Positions 8,597-17,505 of a DNA stretch of 64,000 nucleotides are shown piece by piece. The notes below the pieces were generated by a model. That model made no database searches, was not told the origin of the DNA, and saw only the letters and a program-made list of their open reading frames with translations. Position numbers and translations under genes: made by a program. This DNA is from CAJQQK01 sp049116495. GTDB taxonomy: Bacteria; Pseudomonadota; Alphaproteobacteria; Rhizobiales; Hyphomicrobiaceae. The number at the start of each line of letters is the position of its first letter. Position 1 is the stretch's first letter. The stretch spans positions 1-64,000 of the forward strand of contig JAGDYV010000074.1 of NCBI GenBank assembly GCA_049116495.1, given 5' to 3'.

Positions 8597-9889
8597 TTAG
8601 AAGCGAAGGCGTGCACCAAACATGACCATGTTGTAGTCCTGCAGGCTTGCATTCAGGCCAGCACTGTCAGTGACATCACCAGAGACGTGATAGTAGCTGA
8701 CATACATTTCCATGGCGGCAGCGTCGATCTTCTGGTTCAGACCAAGGCTCAGCACTTCAGATTCACCAGACCAGCGACCGTTACCGATAGCGGCACCAGC
8801 GATATCCAGCGCACCGAAGCTAACCGTACGTCCTGTGTATTCGCCGTAGCGAACCCAGATCGTGGTCTTGCCGAGTGGCGAGAACTTGCGTCCCATACCA
8901 CCGATCACCGACCAGCCATCCGTTGTGTCCTCTTCGCCAACGGCCGTGATACGATCATCGGTTTGCTCACCGTACGAACCAGCAACGAACAGACCAGAAG
9001 CGGTGTGCTGCATGCTACCAGAAATGCCCCAGCCATTCAGGAAGTCTTCTTCATGATAACCGGCACCACCTGCCACACGAACGCCATTGAATTCATTGGC
9101 ATAACGCAGCGCGATCGACCAGCGTGCATCATCATCAAGACCGTCAGGAGCACCTGGCGCCGTTGATGAGTCAGTGAAGAAATCCAGACCTGTATCAGCA
9201 GAGAACACGAACCCTGCGAATTCTGGCGAGATATAACGAAGCAGGCGACGACGTGCGCCGTTTGATGCAACGTTGTTACCGGCACCAACCGCACCCCAGC
9301 TAGGCCCAAACGCGCCATCGTTGAGGCGTGCTTCAAAACCGCTGTAGCCCAGCTGACTTTCGTGTGTACTGGAGATCGTGCAGCCAACACAGATGTCAGC
9401 AATGCCATCGACGGCCATCGATGTGTGACCCAACCAGAACGTACCAATACGTTTTGATTTCACATACAGAGCCTGGTGACGAATGTCGACGCCAGATCTC
9501 GTGATGCCGTCCTGGTCAAAGGCACTCGTATTACCGGTTTGGCGCAAGCCCAACTCGATAAGGAAACCAGCAGACCAATCACTCGTGATCTTCGCGGAGC
9601 CTTTCCAACGAACACGTGTACGGCTGTAGTTTGGCGTTGCAATGTATGCAGCGCTATCTTCGCCATCGTCCCAGATGAAGATACCTTCATGTACGTGGCC
9701 AGACACTTCGAGCGAAACCTTACGGTTGCCCTTACGTGCCGTCGTTGCTTCCAGTTCAGCGACCCGCTCTTCGAGATCCGAACAGCAGTTGCCGCCAAGG
9801 TCGGCAGCCATAGCACCGGTCGTTGCAAAAGCAGCGAACGCGGTAGCAATGGTTAAGCGACTGGTCGTTTTCATCAGTCCCCCAATCAT
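8597..9889 (-). CDS. Porin (Hyphomicrobiales porin family), copy 1
   Basis: Outer-membrane beta-barrel channel for small hydrophilic solutes, 430 residues. It has a signal peptide (about residues 1-28, ending AMAADL) and then the family hallmark DLGGNCCSDLEERVAELEAT, a short coiled coil with a conserved cysteine pair, and RKVSLEVSGHVHEGIFIWDD. The C-terminus NMVMFGARLRF ends in the Phe needed for barrel assembly. ATG 9889 (MIGG) is chosen because the paralogue at 10583-11848 starts identically and GGAG precedes both. The two porins are strongly similar over the first 130 residues and at the C-terminus, and differ in loop regions. It has its own terminator. Substrate selectivity is unknown. 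Confidence 0.92.
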   Translation of the reverse strand: MIGGLMKTTSRLTIATAFAAFATTGAMAADLGGNCCSDLEERVAELEATTARKGNRKVSLEVSGHVHEGIFIWDDGEDSAAYIATPNYSRTRVRWKGSAKITSDWSAGFLIELGLRQTGNTSAFDQDGITRSGVDIRHQALYVKSKRIGTFWLGHTSMAVDGIADICVGCTISSTHESQLGYSGFEARLNDGAFGPSWGAVGAGNNVASNGARRRLLRYISPEFAGFVFSADTGLDFFTDSSTAPGAPDGLDDDARWSIALRYANEFNGVRVAGGAGYHEEDFLNGWGISGSMQHTASGLFVAGSYGEQTDDRITAVGEEDTTDGWSVIGGMGRKFSPLGKTTIWVRYGEYTGRTVSFGALDIAGAAIGNGRWSGESEVLSLGLNQKIDAAAMEMYVSYYHVSGDVTDSAGLNASLQDYNMVMFGARLRF

Positions 9890-10527
9890 ATCCATCTCCA
9901 CAGTGTGGTTGCAGTTGTTTGCAGAAGGCATCACGCGCTGCCCGGCGACAGCTCGCGTACGGACCGAGAAGCACGCACGCGCGTGTGCGCAAGCTGCTCC
10001 GACCGGACGCGCTACAAATGACGGTTACAAACTGGATACTGGTAAGTGCGGCTACAAAACCTTGCCGGGCTTGCCCCCTGCAATCCTGATTTTGCCTGCT
10101 CGCGGTTAACGCGAGGTGTTCAACAAGTCAGGAAGGTCAGATCGACCATACGCCGCACGACTCAATTACGATGGACACTGGATAGGCGACGAAAAGATTC
10201 TCAGCAAACCCAACTAACAGGTATTCCCATGCATTTGGTATGGTTGTGGCGCATTGGCAACTAAAGACGCGATGGCCACACTTTATTAAGACTTCTGCAC
10301 CGTCGATGGATCAGCCGCTGACTTGGCATCACATGCTAATGTACGAATTTTAAACAATTTATTGCGCATAACGCTGCCGCCTTGGGCCGCGCACAGATTG
10401 CTAAGATTCCTCAATTCAGCCCATGCAGTGCCTGTGGAGAGGCGGTATTATTAAGTCTAGGCGTCAGAAAGTTAACTTAACGGTCGGACTCTCGGGTCGC
10501 TTGTCGGCAACCAATCAGCAAGACGGC
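9890..10527. other. Long leader and promoter region upstream of porin copy 1
   Basis: About 640 bp without a credible gene, between porin copy 1 and the terminator of copy 2. A 6-bp inverted repeat (CTCGCG, GTTAA, CGCGAG) is centred near 10107. The stretch from about 10290 to 10400 is AT-rich. Small open frames on both strands show no recognisable product. A long porin leader and possible small-RNA targets would be expected here, but nothing specific was identified. Confidence 0.4.
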
Positions 10528-10557
10528 AAAAAAAAGAGCCGCCTCGAAAGGCGGCTC
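10528..10557 (-). terminator. Intrinsic terminator after the second porin
   Basis: GAGCCGCCT, a 4-nt loop and AGGCGGCTC form a perfect 9-bp stem. Eight T follow on the minus strand. It lies 26 bp after the porin stop at 10583. Confidence 0.93.
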
Positions 10558-10582
10558 TTCGGATGTCATGCAATTCTTAGAA

Positions 10583-11848
10583 TTAGAATTGGATGCGCGC
10601 GCCCAGCATAACAGCCTGGAAGTCTTCAGGCGAAAGCGTCGTGCCGGCCGTTGCATTGCTGATGTCGCCCTGCACATTATAGTAGCTGGCATACAGCTCC
10701 ATGGCAGCTGCGTCGATCTTCTGGTTCACGCCGAAGCTGATGATCTCAGAGTCGCCAGACAGGTTATCGCCAACCGCGATACCACCAACGCTAGCAATCG
10801 CTGCAGTCGCCTCTAAGTTGCGCCCCGTGTATTCGCCATAACGGACCCAAAGGGTCGTTTTGCCCATTGACGACCATTTGCCCGCAACACCACCGACGAC
10901 AGACCAGCCATCGGTCGTATCTTCGAGACCAACGGCGATCGAGTCATCCGTCTGCTCGCCATAGCTACCGGCAATGAATAGGCCAGTAGGCGTGTGCATG
11001 ACGCTCAACGAGGTGCCCCAACCATCTAAATCGTCTTCTTCATGATAGCCGATGCCTGCTGCAACTCGGATGCCACCGAATTCGCCCGCGTAACGAAGGG
11101 CCGCTGACCACCTATCACCATCATTTGCCACCTCGGCAGCTTGCCAGTCTGCTGAGAAAACAAACCCAGCGAGCGAAGGCGAGATGTAACGAATGATTTG
11201 GTCACGAGCGCCGTTGGACGCTACATTGTTACCTGCACCAAGCTGCGACCATGATGGCCCAAATTCAGTCGCCGAACCAGAGAACCGAGTCTCGAAACCG
11301 CCCCAACCAAGACTTGACTCGTGTGAGCTGGAAATCGAACAGCCAAGGCAAATATCCGCAATGCCATCTACGGCAAACGAAGTATGCCCCATCCAAAGCG
11401 TACCAAGCGACTTCGATTTAACGTAAAGCGCCTGGTGACGAATATCTAGGCCGCCGTTAGCGTTTCCTGACTGATCTGCACCGCTAGAGTTCCCAGTCTG
11501 ACGCAGCCCGATTTCTATAAGGAAGCCGGCCGACCAATCTGCATTGATCTTAGCTGCGCCTTTGAAGCGGAAGCGCGTACGACTGTAGTTGCTCGTCAGA
11601 ATGTACGCTTCTTGATCACGACCGTCGTCCCAAATAAGAAGCGCTTCATGCACATGGCCAGAAACTTCGAGCGAAACTTTTCGATTGCCTTTACGAGCCG
11701 TCGTCGCTTCGAGTTCAGCAACACGCTCTTCGAGATCTGCGCAGCAATTGCCGCCTAGATCAGCTGCCTGGGCAGATACACCACCCATGAACAGACCAGC
11801 AGCTGCAATGCTTGCAACGCTGGCTACTTTAAAACGTCCCCCGATCAT
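10583..11848 (-). CDS. Porin (Hyphomicrobiales porin family), copy 2
   Basis: 421-residue paralogue of the neighbouring porin. The signal peptide (MIGGRFKVASVASIAAAGLF, cleavage near AQAADL) is followed by DLGGNCCADLEERVAELEAT and RKVSLEVSGHVHEALLIWDD, almost identical to copy 1. Shared inner blocks include FLIEIGLRQTGNSSGADQSG, HQALYVKSKSLGTLWMGHTS, DGIADICLGCSISSSHESSLG and NNVASNGARDQIIRYISP. The C-terminus is QAVMLGARIQF. ATG 11848 has GGAG 8 nt upstream; a longer frame upstream has no homology to copy 1. Copy 2 is shorter than copy 1 mainly in one loop after VFSADW. Outer-membrane location and general diffusion role follow from the family. Confidence 0.92.
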   Translation of the reverse strand: MIGGRFKVASVASIAAAGLFMGGVSAQAADLGGNCCADLEERVAELEATTARKGNRKVSLEVSGHVHEALLIWDDGRDQEAYILTSNYSRTRFRFKGAAKINADWSAGFLIEIGLRQTGNSSGADQSGNANGGLDIRHQALYVKSKSLGTLWMGHTSFAVDGIADICLGCSISSSHESSLGWGGFETRFSGSATEFGPSWSQLGAGNNVASNGARDQIIRYISPSLAGFVFSADWQAAEVANDGDRWSAALRYAGEFGGIRVAAGIGYHEEDDLDGWGTSLSVMHTPTGLFIAGSYGEQTDDSIAVGLEDTTDGWSVVGGVAGKWSSMGKTTLWVRYGEYTGRNLEATAAIASVGGIAVGDNLSGDSEIISFGVNQKIDAAAMELYASYYNVQGDISNATAGTTLSPEDFQAVMLGARIQF

Positions 11849-12441
11849 CACTTTACTCCGTAGGACTACACAACTGATACCCAGCCTTAGCTGAGAGCTA
11901 AAACCCAGTGCTAACAAGACTGGGATACCGATCGACATAGCCTCAATGCTGGACACGCACTAACCAACTAACTCAACCGTTGCATCAGGAGTACCCACCC
12001 GCCCGGCCTCGTGCAACAACGTTTGGCGCCAACGAATCACATCGACTATGCGCTGTGGCTCAGGCGCAACTTAATAAATCATGAAGGCTGCCGAATTAAT
12101 GGGATGCAGAGAATGATTACAACAGCTTGGAGCAAATCACCCGAACGTACGCCGCACAAGACAGCTGAATACGGACAATCCATCAGCACTCCGGCTCGAA
12201 CGATTCTGCGTGTCAAAAAAAAACTCTGCAAAGCCTATAATTCGGTACTCTACCGCACAGCACGAACACAGTCTGAAAGAGCCGCTGCAATCGAGTGCAT
12301 GCGAATAGACACAGTATCCACTATTTTTTGCGAGGCATGACGGCCACGCTACGCGTGCCAACAAGACACACTGATCCATTGGACGGTCGATGAATTTCTT
12401 ATGCTAACAAAGCAACAGATTGAAATGGCGAAGAAAACCCA
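11849..12441. other. 593-bp divergent intergenic region between porin copy 2 and the UbiH-like gene
   Basis: Must contain the promoters of the minus-strand porin and the plus-strand monooxygenase. Frames at 12011-12340 (plus) and 12137-12379 (minus) overlap each other and resemble nothing known. No repeat, RNA or hairpin of note was seen. Confidence 0.4.
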
Positions 12442-13653
12442 ATGCATGATTGCCTGATTATCGGTGCCGGCCCGGTCGCTTTGGCGACGGCGCGCGCCCT
12501 AAACCTGCGTGGGCTCACGTTTTGTCTGTGCGGAGAGTTGCCACGTCAGCGCCCTAATTCGCCCGATTTGCGCACCGCCGCCTTATTCGAGGGCAGCATC
12601 CGGCTGCTTGAACGGCTCGATGCCTGGTCCCTTGTCCAACCAGCCGCTGCACGATTGGCGGCGATCCGCATCATCGACGCGACCGGGCGTCTCCTGCGCG
12701 CGCCGGAACAACTGTTTAGCGGCATCGACATGGGCGCCGCCGAACTTGGCTTCAATATCCCCAACCCGGCTCTTGTCGACGCCCTCCGTGCGACGCTCGC
12801 CGCGACCGAGGATGTCACGCGGACCGAAACAGATGAGATCAACCTGACCGCCCAGGTCACACACATCGAGATCTGTGACGATCACATCACCGCAACGCTC
12901 GCCGACCATACAAGGCGGCACGGGCGCATGGCCATCGCCGCGGACGGGCGCAACTCGATGACGCGCAACGCCGCCGGTATTGGGATCAAAACCTGGGATC
13001 ACAATCAGGCTGCGATTACAGCGCACTTCGAGCATGACCTGCCGAATGATGCCATATCAACGGAACTTCACAGCCGTGCCGGTCCGTGCACCGTCGTCCC
13101 GCTCGGCCCGAACAAATCTAGCCTGGTGTGGATGGAGCACCCTGATACAGCCCATCAATTGGCGGCCTTGCCTGACGAAAAATTTATCGCCGCGCTCGAA
13201 GAACGCTTGGAAGGCCTTCTCGGGCCGGTTCGCCACGTTACGACCCGCCGCGTTTTCCCGCTGTCCAGCTTGATCGCAGATCGTTTTGCCGCTCGACGCG
13301 TGGCGCTTGTCGGTGAGAGCGGTCACGCCTTTCCTCCTATCGGAGCACAAGGTCTCAATCTGGGATTGCGGGATGCGGCCAGTCTCGTCGATCACCTCGC
13401 GGATGCGCGGCAGAGCGGCCATGACATCGGTGCCGACCGGATATTGGATGCCTATTCGGCCAGCCGCCGCTCAGATATTGTCGCGCGTACATATGGCGTT
13501 GATGCCTTTAACGTCTCGCTGGCCGACAGGGCGGCCGGCCTGTTGCGTGGCGCCGCGCTCCATGCCACCCACGCCTCGCCGGCCTTCAAACGATTTTTAC
13601 TGGCGCGTGGCATGCAACCCGTCGGCCCCTGGCCGACCATGATGCGCCAATGA
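12442..13653 (+). CDS. UbiH/UbiF/COQ6-family FAD monooxygenase
   Basis: Flavin-dependent aromatic hydroxylase of the ubiquinone-biosynthesis family, 403 residues. The N-terminal dinucleotide fold reads CLIIGAGPVALATARAL (residues 4-20, GxGPxxL). The second FAD motif is RVALVGESGHAFPPIGAQGL then NLGLRDAASL (about residues 287-316); many members have GDAAH where this one has GESGH. The fold extends through RSDIVARTYGVDAFN near the C-terminus. The likely role is one ring hydroxylation of ubiquinone, but which position is not deducible and no other ubi gene is adjacent. The start ATG is read as MHDCLIIGAG; a weak GAAG lies upstream. The lipid A acyltransferase gene follows in the same direction 132 bp later. 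Confidence 0.85.
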   Translation: MHDCLIIGAGPVALATARALNLRGLTFCLCGELPRQRPNSPDLRTAALFEGSIRLLERLDAWSLVQPAAARLAAIRIIDATGRLLRAPEQLFSGIDMGAAELGFNIPNPALVDALRATLAATEDVTRTETDEINLTAQVTHIEICDDHITATLADHTRRHGRMAIAADGRNSMTRNAAGIGIKTWDHNQAAITAHFEHDLPNDAISTELHSRAGPCTVVPLGPNKSSLVWMEHPDTAHQLAALPDEKFIAALEERLEGLLGPVRHVTTRRVFPLSSLIADRFAARRVALVGESGHAFPPIGAQGLNLGLRDAASLVDHLADARQSGHDIGADRILDAYSASRRSDIVARTYGVDAFNVSLADRAAGLLRGAALHATHASPAFKRFLLARGMQPVGPWPTMMRQ

Positions 13654-13785
13654 AATGAACTTCTCCCGGCCGGCGGCATCTGCTATGGGCCATGACATCA
13701 GTCCAATTGTCCTGCGTTGTAACGTCCGTCGCCAGTCTAACCAGTACGTTTCCTGCCCTCACGGCAAGGCCACGCCAAATCCTTG

Positions 13786-14715
13786 ATGCCACCCACTGAC
13801 CAGAACATATCCAAATTGCGCGACCTGCAATTCCGTGCCGAGTACATTTTGCTGCGCATGATCGTCGGCTTCGTTCGCTTGTTCCCGCTCGAAATGGCAG
13901 CCGGCATTTCCGCGCGCACCTGGCGGATCCTGGCGCCCCTCATTTCCCGCAAACGTCACCTTCGCGCGCTGGAAAATATCGCCGTGGCGTTTCCCGATAT
14001 GCCACAAGAAGAGCGGCACAGAATCGTCCTGGAGCACTGGGAAAACCTCGGCCGGGTTATGGTTGAGACAATGCAGCTTGATCGATTGACGAGTGATCCC
14101 GGCCGCATCGAAATCGTCAGTCAACGGGTTTTCTCTCGTTATGAAAACAAGTTAGGGCCCGCGGTCGGAATTTCCCTCCATATGGGCAACTGGGAACTCG
14201 CGGTGTGGCCATTGACATCCGCGAACGCAAATCCCGCCGCCGTCTACCGCTCCGTCAACAATCCCTACGTCGACGAGTATATTCGCGACCAGCGCGCAAC
14301 CCTCTATCCGGGCGGCCTCTTTGGCCGCGGCAAAGTTGAAGGCGATCACGGCGATGATCAACGGACCGCACGGGCGATAACCGATTTTGTCCGTCGTGGT
14401 GGCCGCCTTGGCATGGTCTGTGATTTATATGACCGTAAGGGCATTCCGGTTCCGTTCTTCGGCAAGCCGGCCCGGACGCAGGCCATCGGTGCCATGATCG
14501 CACGCCGCCTTGGCGCACGCATTTGGCTCTCTCGTTGCATCCGGGTTGGTCGCCAATCACGATTCCACATCGAAATTGTCGAACTCAAGGTTCCGCGATC
14601 GGCGAACCGTTCTGAAGACATTACCTGGATTATGGCTGAGATGCAGAAGCAGTTCGAAGCCTGGATCAAAGAATACCCGGAGCAATGGATGTGGTCGAAC
14701 CGGCGCTGGAGCTAG
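13786..14715 (+). CDS. Lipid A biosynthesis acyltransferase (LpxL/HtrB family)
   Basis: Inner-membrane enzyme that adds a secondary acyl chain to Kdo2-lipid IVA or a related lipid A precursor, 309 residues. The family catalytic motif HX4(D/E) is seen as HMGNWE at residues 132-137, followed by AVYRSVNNPYVDEYI and the conserved GGRLGMVCDLYDRKGIPVPF with FFGKPA. The C-terminal YPEQWMWSNRRW is the usual ending of the family (PEQYMW.HRR.). A hydrophobic segment lies at about residues 20-35. An in-frame TTG precedes ATG 13786 directly; the ATG is preferred. The malyl-CoA lyase gene starts 40 bp downstream and may be co-transcribed. Confidence 0.9.
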   Translation: MPPTDQNISKLRDLQFRAEYILLRMIVGFVRLFPLEMAAGISARTWRILAPLISRKRHLRALENIAVAFPDMPQEERHRIVLEHWENLGRVMVETMQLDRLTSDPGRIEIVSQRVFSRYENKLGPAVGISLHMGNWELAVWPLTSANANPAAVYRSVNNPYVDEYIRDQRATLYPGGLFGRGKVEGDHGDDQRTARAITDFVRRGGRLGMVCDLYDRKGIPVPFFGKPARTQAIGAMIARRLGARIWLSRCIRVGRQSRFHIEIVELKVPRSANRSEDITWIMAEMQKQFEAWIKEYPEQWMWSNRRWS

Positions 14716-14755
14716 CCAAAAGACCACCATCCGCCTGACAGCAAGGACACGAAAT

Positions 14756-15814
14756 ATGTCTGTTACCCGCACGCCGGCAGGTTTTTACCGGCCGCTCGCG
14801 ATTGGCGCACCGTCACCTCTGCGCGCTTTACCGGTCCGGCTGGAGCGCATGATCCATTTCATCCCGCCCCACGTCACCAAGATCACGGACAAGCTGCCCG
14901 CAATCATCCCAACCGTCGATGTCATCCTCGGCAACCTCGAAGACGCAATCGCCGCGGATGCCAAAGAAGCCGCCCGAAGCGGCTTCATCAAGATGGCCCA
15001 GGACCATGAATTCGGCGACACAGGCTTGTGGACGCGCATCAACTGCCTCAATTCCCCTTGGGCACTCGACGATATCATCGACATCGTGACGGCCGTCGGC
15101 GACAAACTCGACGTGATTATGCTCCCCAAGGTCGAAGGCCCCTGGGATATCCACTATCTTGACCAACTCCTGGCTCAACTGGAGGCCCGCGCCCAAATCT
15201 CACGGCCGATCCTCATCCATGCCATCCTGGAAACCGCGGAAGGCGTCGCAAATGTCGAGGCGATTGCTGAAGCGAGCCCGCGCATGCACGGCATGAGCCT
15301 CGGGCCGGCCGACCTGGCGGCGTCGCGCGGCATGAAAACCACCCGCGTCGGCGGCGGGCACCCGGCATACGGCGTCTTGAGCGACCAGGACAATGCCGCT
15401 CCAACGCAGACGCGACCACTCATTCAGCAAGATCTCTGGCACTATACCGTCGCCAAGATGGTCGATGCCTGTCAGCGCACCGGGATCAAGGCATTCTACG
15501 GCCCGTTCGGTGATTTTTCCGATCCGCAAGCCTGCGAAGCCCAGTTCCGCAACTCATTTTTGATGGGCTGTCTCGGTGCCTGGTCGTTGCATCCGACGCA
15601 GGTCGACATTGCGAAAAAAGTGTTTTCTCCAGAAATTGATGAAGTCCTTTTCGCCAAACGAATCCTTGAAGCAATGCCTGATGGTACAGGCGCAGTGATG
15701 CTTGATGGCAAAATGCAAGATGACGCGACATGGAAACAAGCGTCCGTGATCGTTGACTTGGCGAAAATAGTTGCCCAAAAAGATCCTGAGCGGGCAAAGG
15801 CTTACGGTCTCTGA
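14756..15814 (+). CDS. mcl: HpcH/HpaI-family malyl-CoA lyase, Chloroflexus Mcl-like
   Basis: Mg-dependent C-C lyase of the CitE/HpcH family, 352 residues. It would cleave or form (S)-malyl-CoA and beta-methylmalyl-CoA, linking glyoxylate with acetyl- or propionyl-CoA. Motifs: HFIPPHV (34-40), VILGNLEDAIAADAKEAARS (56-75), IMLPKVEGPWDIH (121-133), the Mg-ligand segment ILETAEGVANVEAI (157-170) and MSLGPADLAASRGMKTTRVG (180-199). The NLEDAI form and the C-terminus DGKMQDDATWKQASVIVDLA resemble, from memory, the trifunctional Chloroflexus Mcl more than the Rhodobacter or Methylobacterium enzymes (LDLED form). ATG 14756 has AAGGA 8 nt upstream; the longer open frame overlaps the acyltransferase gene and is rejected. 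Physiological substrate is inferred. Confidence 0.85.
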   Translation: MSVTRTPAGFYRPLAIGAPSPLRALPVRLERMIHFIPPHVTKITDKLPAIIPTVDVILGNLEDAIAADAKEAARSGFIKMAQDHEFGDTGLWTRINCLNSPWALDDIIDIVTAVGDKLDVIMLPKVEGPWDIHYLDQLLAQLEARAQISRPILIHAILETAEGVANVEAIAEASPRMHGMSLGPADLAASRGMKTTRVGGGHPAYGVLSDQDNAAPTQTRPLIQQDLWHYTVAKMVDACQRTGIKAFYGPFGDFSDPQACEAQFRNSFLMGCLGAWSLHPTQVDIAKKVFSPEIDEVLFAKRILEAMPDGTGAVMLDGKMQDDATWKQASVIVDLAKIVAQKDPERAKAYGL

Positions 15815-15938
15815 GCCAATCGCTCCGTTGAACAGGACTTTTGACGCCTCAAACCATAGTTGCAGCCATGCAACGGCATTTAAACGACGATGCTTCGAAA
15901 GTCTTGACCACACGCAAGCTTCTGACGGCTAATAGGGC

Positions 15939-16313
15939 ATGATCGAAAATCGAGAAATGACAAACGCTATGACGCGCGACTTGGGAAAGGTTAAAACGGC
16001 GAAGTTTCATGTCGGCGAAGTTGTCCGGCATCGCTTCCACCCTTTCCGCGGACTCGTCTTTGATATTGACCCGGAATTCGCCAACACGGAAGAGTGGTGG
16101 CAATCCATCCCCGAAGATAAACGTCCGCGCAAAGATCAACCATTCTATCACCTGCTCGCAGAAAACGACGAGTCGGAATACGTGGCTTACGTTTCCGAAC
16201 AGAACCTGCTGCAAGACGACAGTGGCGAACCGCTGCGTCATCCGCAGATTCCAGAGCTATTTGAACAGGATGAACAGGGCCAGTTTCGTGCCATCTTCCT
16301 AAATGCACATTAG
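15939..16313 (+). CDS. hspQ: Heat shock protein HspQ (YccV-like, hemimethylated-DNA-binding fold)
   Basis: 124-residue protein of the HspQ/YccV family, an SH3-like barrel. In enterobacteria it is a Lon specificity factor and binds hemimethylated DNA. Visible family blocks: AKFHVGEVVRHRFHPFRGLV, FDIDPEFANTEEWW, RPRKDQPFYHLLAEN, and YVAYVSEQNLLQDDSGEPL then HPQIPELF. Two starts are possible: ATG 15939, or ATG 15957 six codons later; neither has a strong ribosome site. It stands alone, followed by a bidirectional terminator shared with the converging IalB-like gene. Function is by family. Confidence 0.9.
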   Translation: MIENREMTNAMTRDLGKVKTAKFHVGEVVRHRFHPFRGLVFDIDPEFANTEEWWQSIPEDKRPRKDQPFYHLLAENDESEYVAYVSEQNLLQDDSGEPLRHPQIPELFEQDEQGQFRAIFLNAH

Positions 16314-16371
16314 GTAGACACTGACGAAAGTTGCGCAGACACGCTATAACCAAGTTGCACAACAACCAGTC

Positions 16372-16416
16372 AAAACGGCCCCGTTGCATCAAGCAGACGG
16401 GGCCGTTTTTCTTTTC
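16372..16416. terminator. Bidirectional intrinsic terminator between hspQ and the IalB-like gene
   Basis: 13-bp stem (AAAACGGCCCCGT at 16372-16384 with ACGGGGCCGTTTT at 16397-16409) and a 12-nt loop. T-rich runs flank it in both directions. It lies 59 bp after the hspQ stop and 23 bp after the stop of the converging gene. Confidence 0.88.
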
Positions 16417-16438
16417 CGCAAGACGCAGCAAGCAGAAT

Positions 16439-17203
16439 TTACTGCTTCACTTTCTTCGGCTCGGGAATCTTCGCGTTGCTGCGACGGGCACGCTCCTGTG
16501 CCAAAATCTGATTGCGGCGCGCACTTAGCGCCTTCAAGGCCTGCTGACGCGCTTTAGTATAAGCGGCTAAATCAGTTGGCTTGCCATCGAGCACCTTGGA
16601 AAACCCAGTCAGACTGACCGGCACTTCGACGACTTGTCCGTCTCCTCGGAATGCCTTCACGAGCATGACCGCGCCTTTACGCATATCCGCAATGAGCGGC
16701 TTTGGCGCCGGCACTTCGGCATTGCAGCTACCAGGCCCACATCGCGTGTAACCAACCTTCAGGATCTTGAGTTTCTTTTTGTCGACGGCCTTCTTTTTGT
16801 CCTTCACCTTTTGCCACTGGTCGGCGGTGTAGACGGCCGCGAGAATCCCCGGCTTGATTGCCATCTGTTGTGGCAGCGAGAACGATATGATCAGGCCCAG
16901 ATCATCGACGTCCTTGATGGCTTGAATCTGGATCGACATCGCAGCAAACGGCGCCAGTTGCTCATAGCGCGTCCGGCAGATCGTCTTCTTGTGCTGTGTC
17001 GGTTTACCCTTCTTGTCCTTGGGGAGTTTGGTTAGCACCGACTCCTTGCAGACTTTGACCCAGGCTACCTGAGTGTCCGCCTTCTTCGCCGCTGCTTTCT
17101 TGCCTTGCGCAGCTGCTGCACCGCCAAACAGGAGGCAGGCGCCGACAACGGTCAGTGTTGCGCAACCAATTCGTCCCATGGATTGTCCCCAGCGTTCCAT
17201 CAT
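16439..17203 (-). CDS. Invasion-associated locus B (IalB)-like periplasmic protein
   Basis: 254-residue secreted protein. ATG 17203 follows GGAG, and a signal peptide (SMGRIGCATLTVVGACLLFG) ends near AAAAQG. The IalB pattern is visible: WVKVCKES, a lysine-rich insert, ICRTRYEQLAPFAAMSIQIQ, LIISFSLPQQMAIKPGILAA, then the paired-cysteine block VGYTRCGPGSCNAEVP and MRKGAVMLVKAFRGDGQVVE with VPVSLTGF. It ends in a basic tail (RRSNAKIPEPKKVKQ). Despite the name from Bartonella, IalB-like proteins are common in free-living alphaproteobacteria and their role is poorly defined. It is divergent from the solute-binding protein gene at 17506. Confidence 0.85.
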   Translation of the reverse strand: MMERWGQSMGRIGCATLTVVGACLLFGGAAAAQGKKAAAKKADTQVAWVKVCKESVLTKLPKDKKGKPTQHKKTICRTRYEQLAPFAAMSIQIQAIKDVDDLGLIISFSLPQQMAIKPGILAAVYTADQWQKVKDKKKAVDKKKLKILKVGYTRCGPGSCNAEVPAPKPLIADMRKGAVMLVKAFRGDGQVVEVPVSLTGFSKVLDGKPTDLAAYTKARQQALKALSARRNQILAQERARRSNAKIPEPKKVKQ

Positions 17204-17505
17204 CTCATGCTCCGATAGAGTTGTGTGTGGCGGCAAAATTTGCCGCCGGTCCGGACCAAATACCCAGCTCACCGTTTGGCATGGTCGCGGTGTCGTCGCG
17301 TCTGTGGCGAGTAAAGGTCAGATTGCGGCGATCGCGTGACGGCCGAACGTCTCTCACCAATCCTCTTTGTCACACTATTCTATCGTGACCAAACGGCCAC
17401 GCGCCCGCCCGCTTCGTTCCTGATAATACCGGTACACCAAACATTCGACGTCAGAACGGGTCCCTGACGTCTAACAAAGTTCGCCACAGCCACCCGGAGT
17501 TAGTT
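17204..17505. other. 302-bp divergent promoter region
   Basis: Separates the minus-strand IalB-like gene from the plus-strand solute-binding protein gene. It should hold both promoters. No operator-like palindrome or RNA was recognised. Confidence 0.4.
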
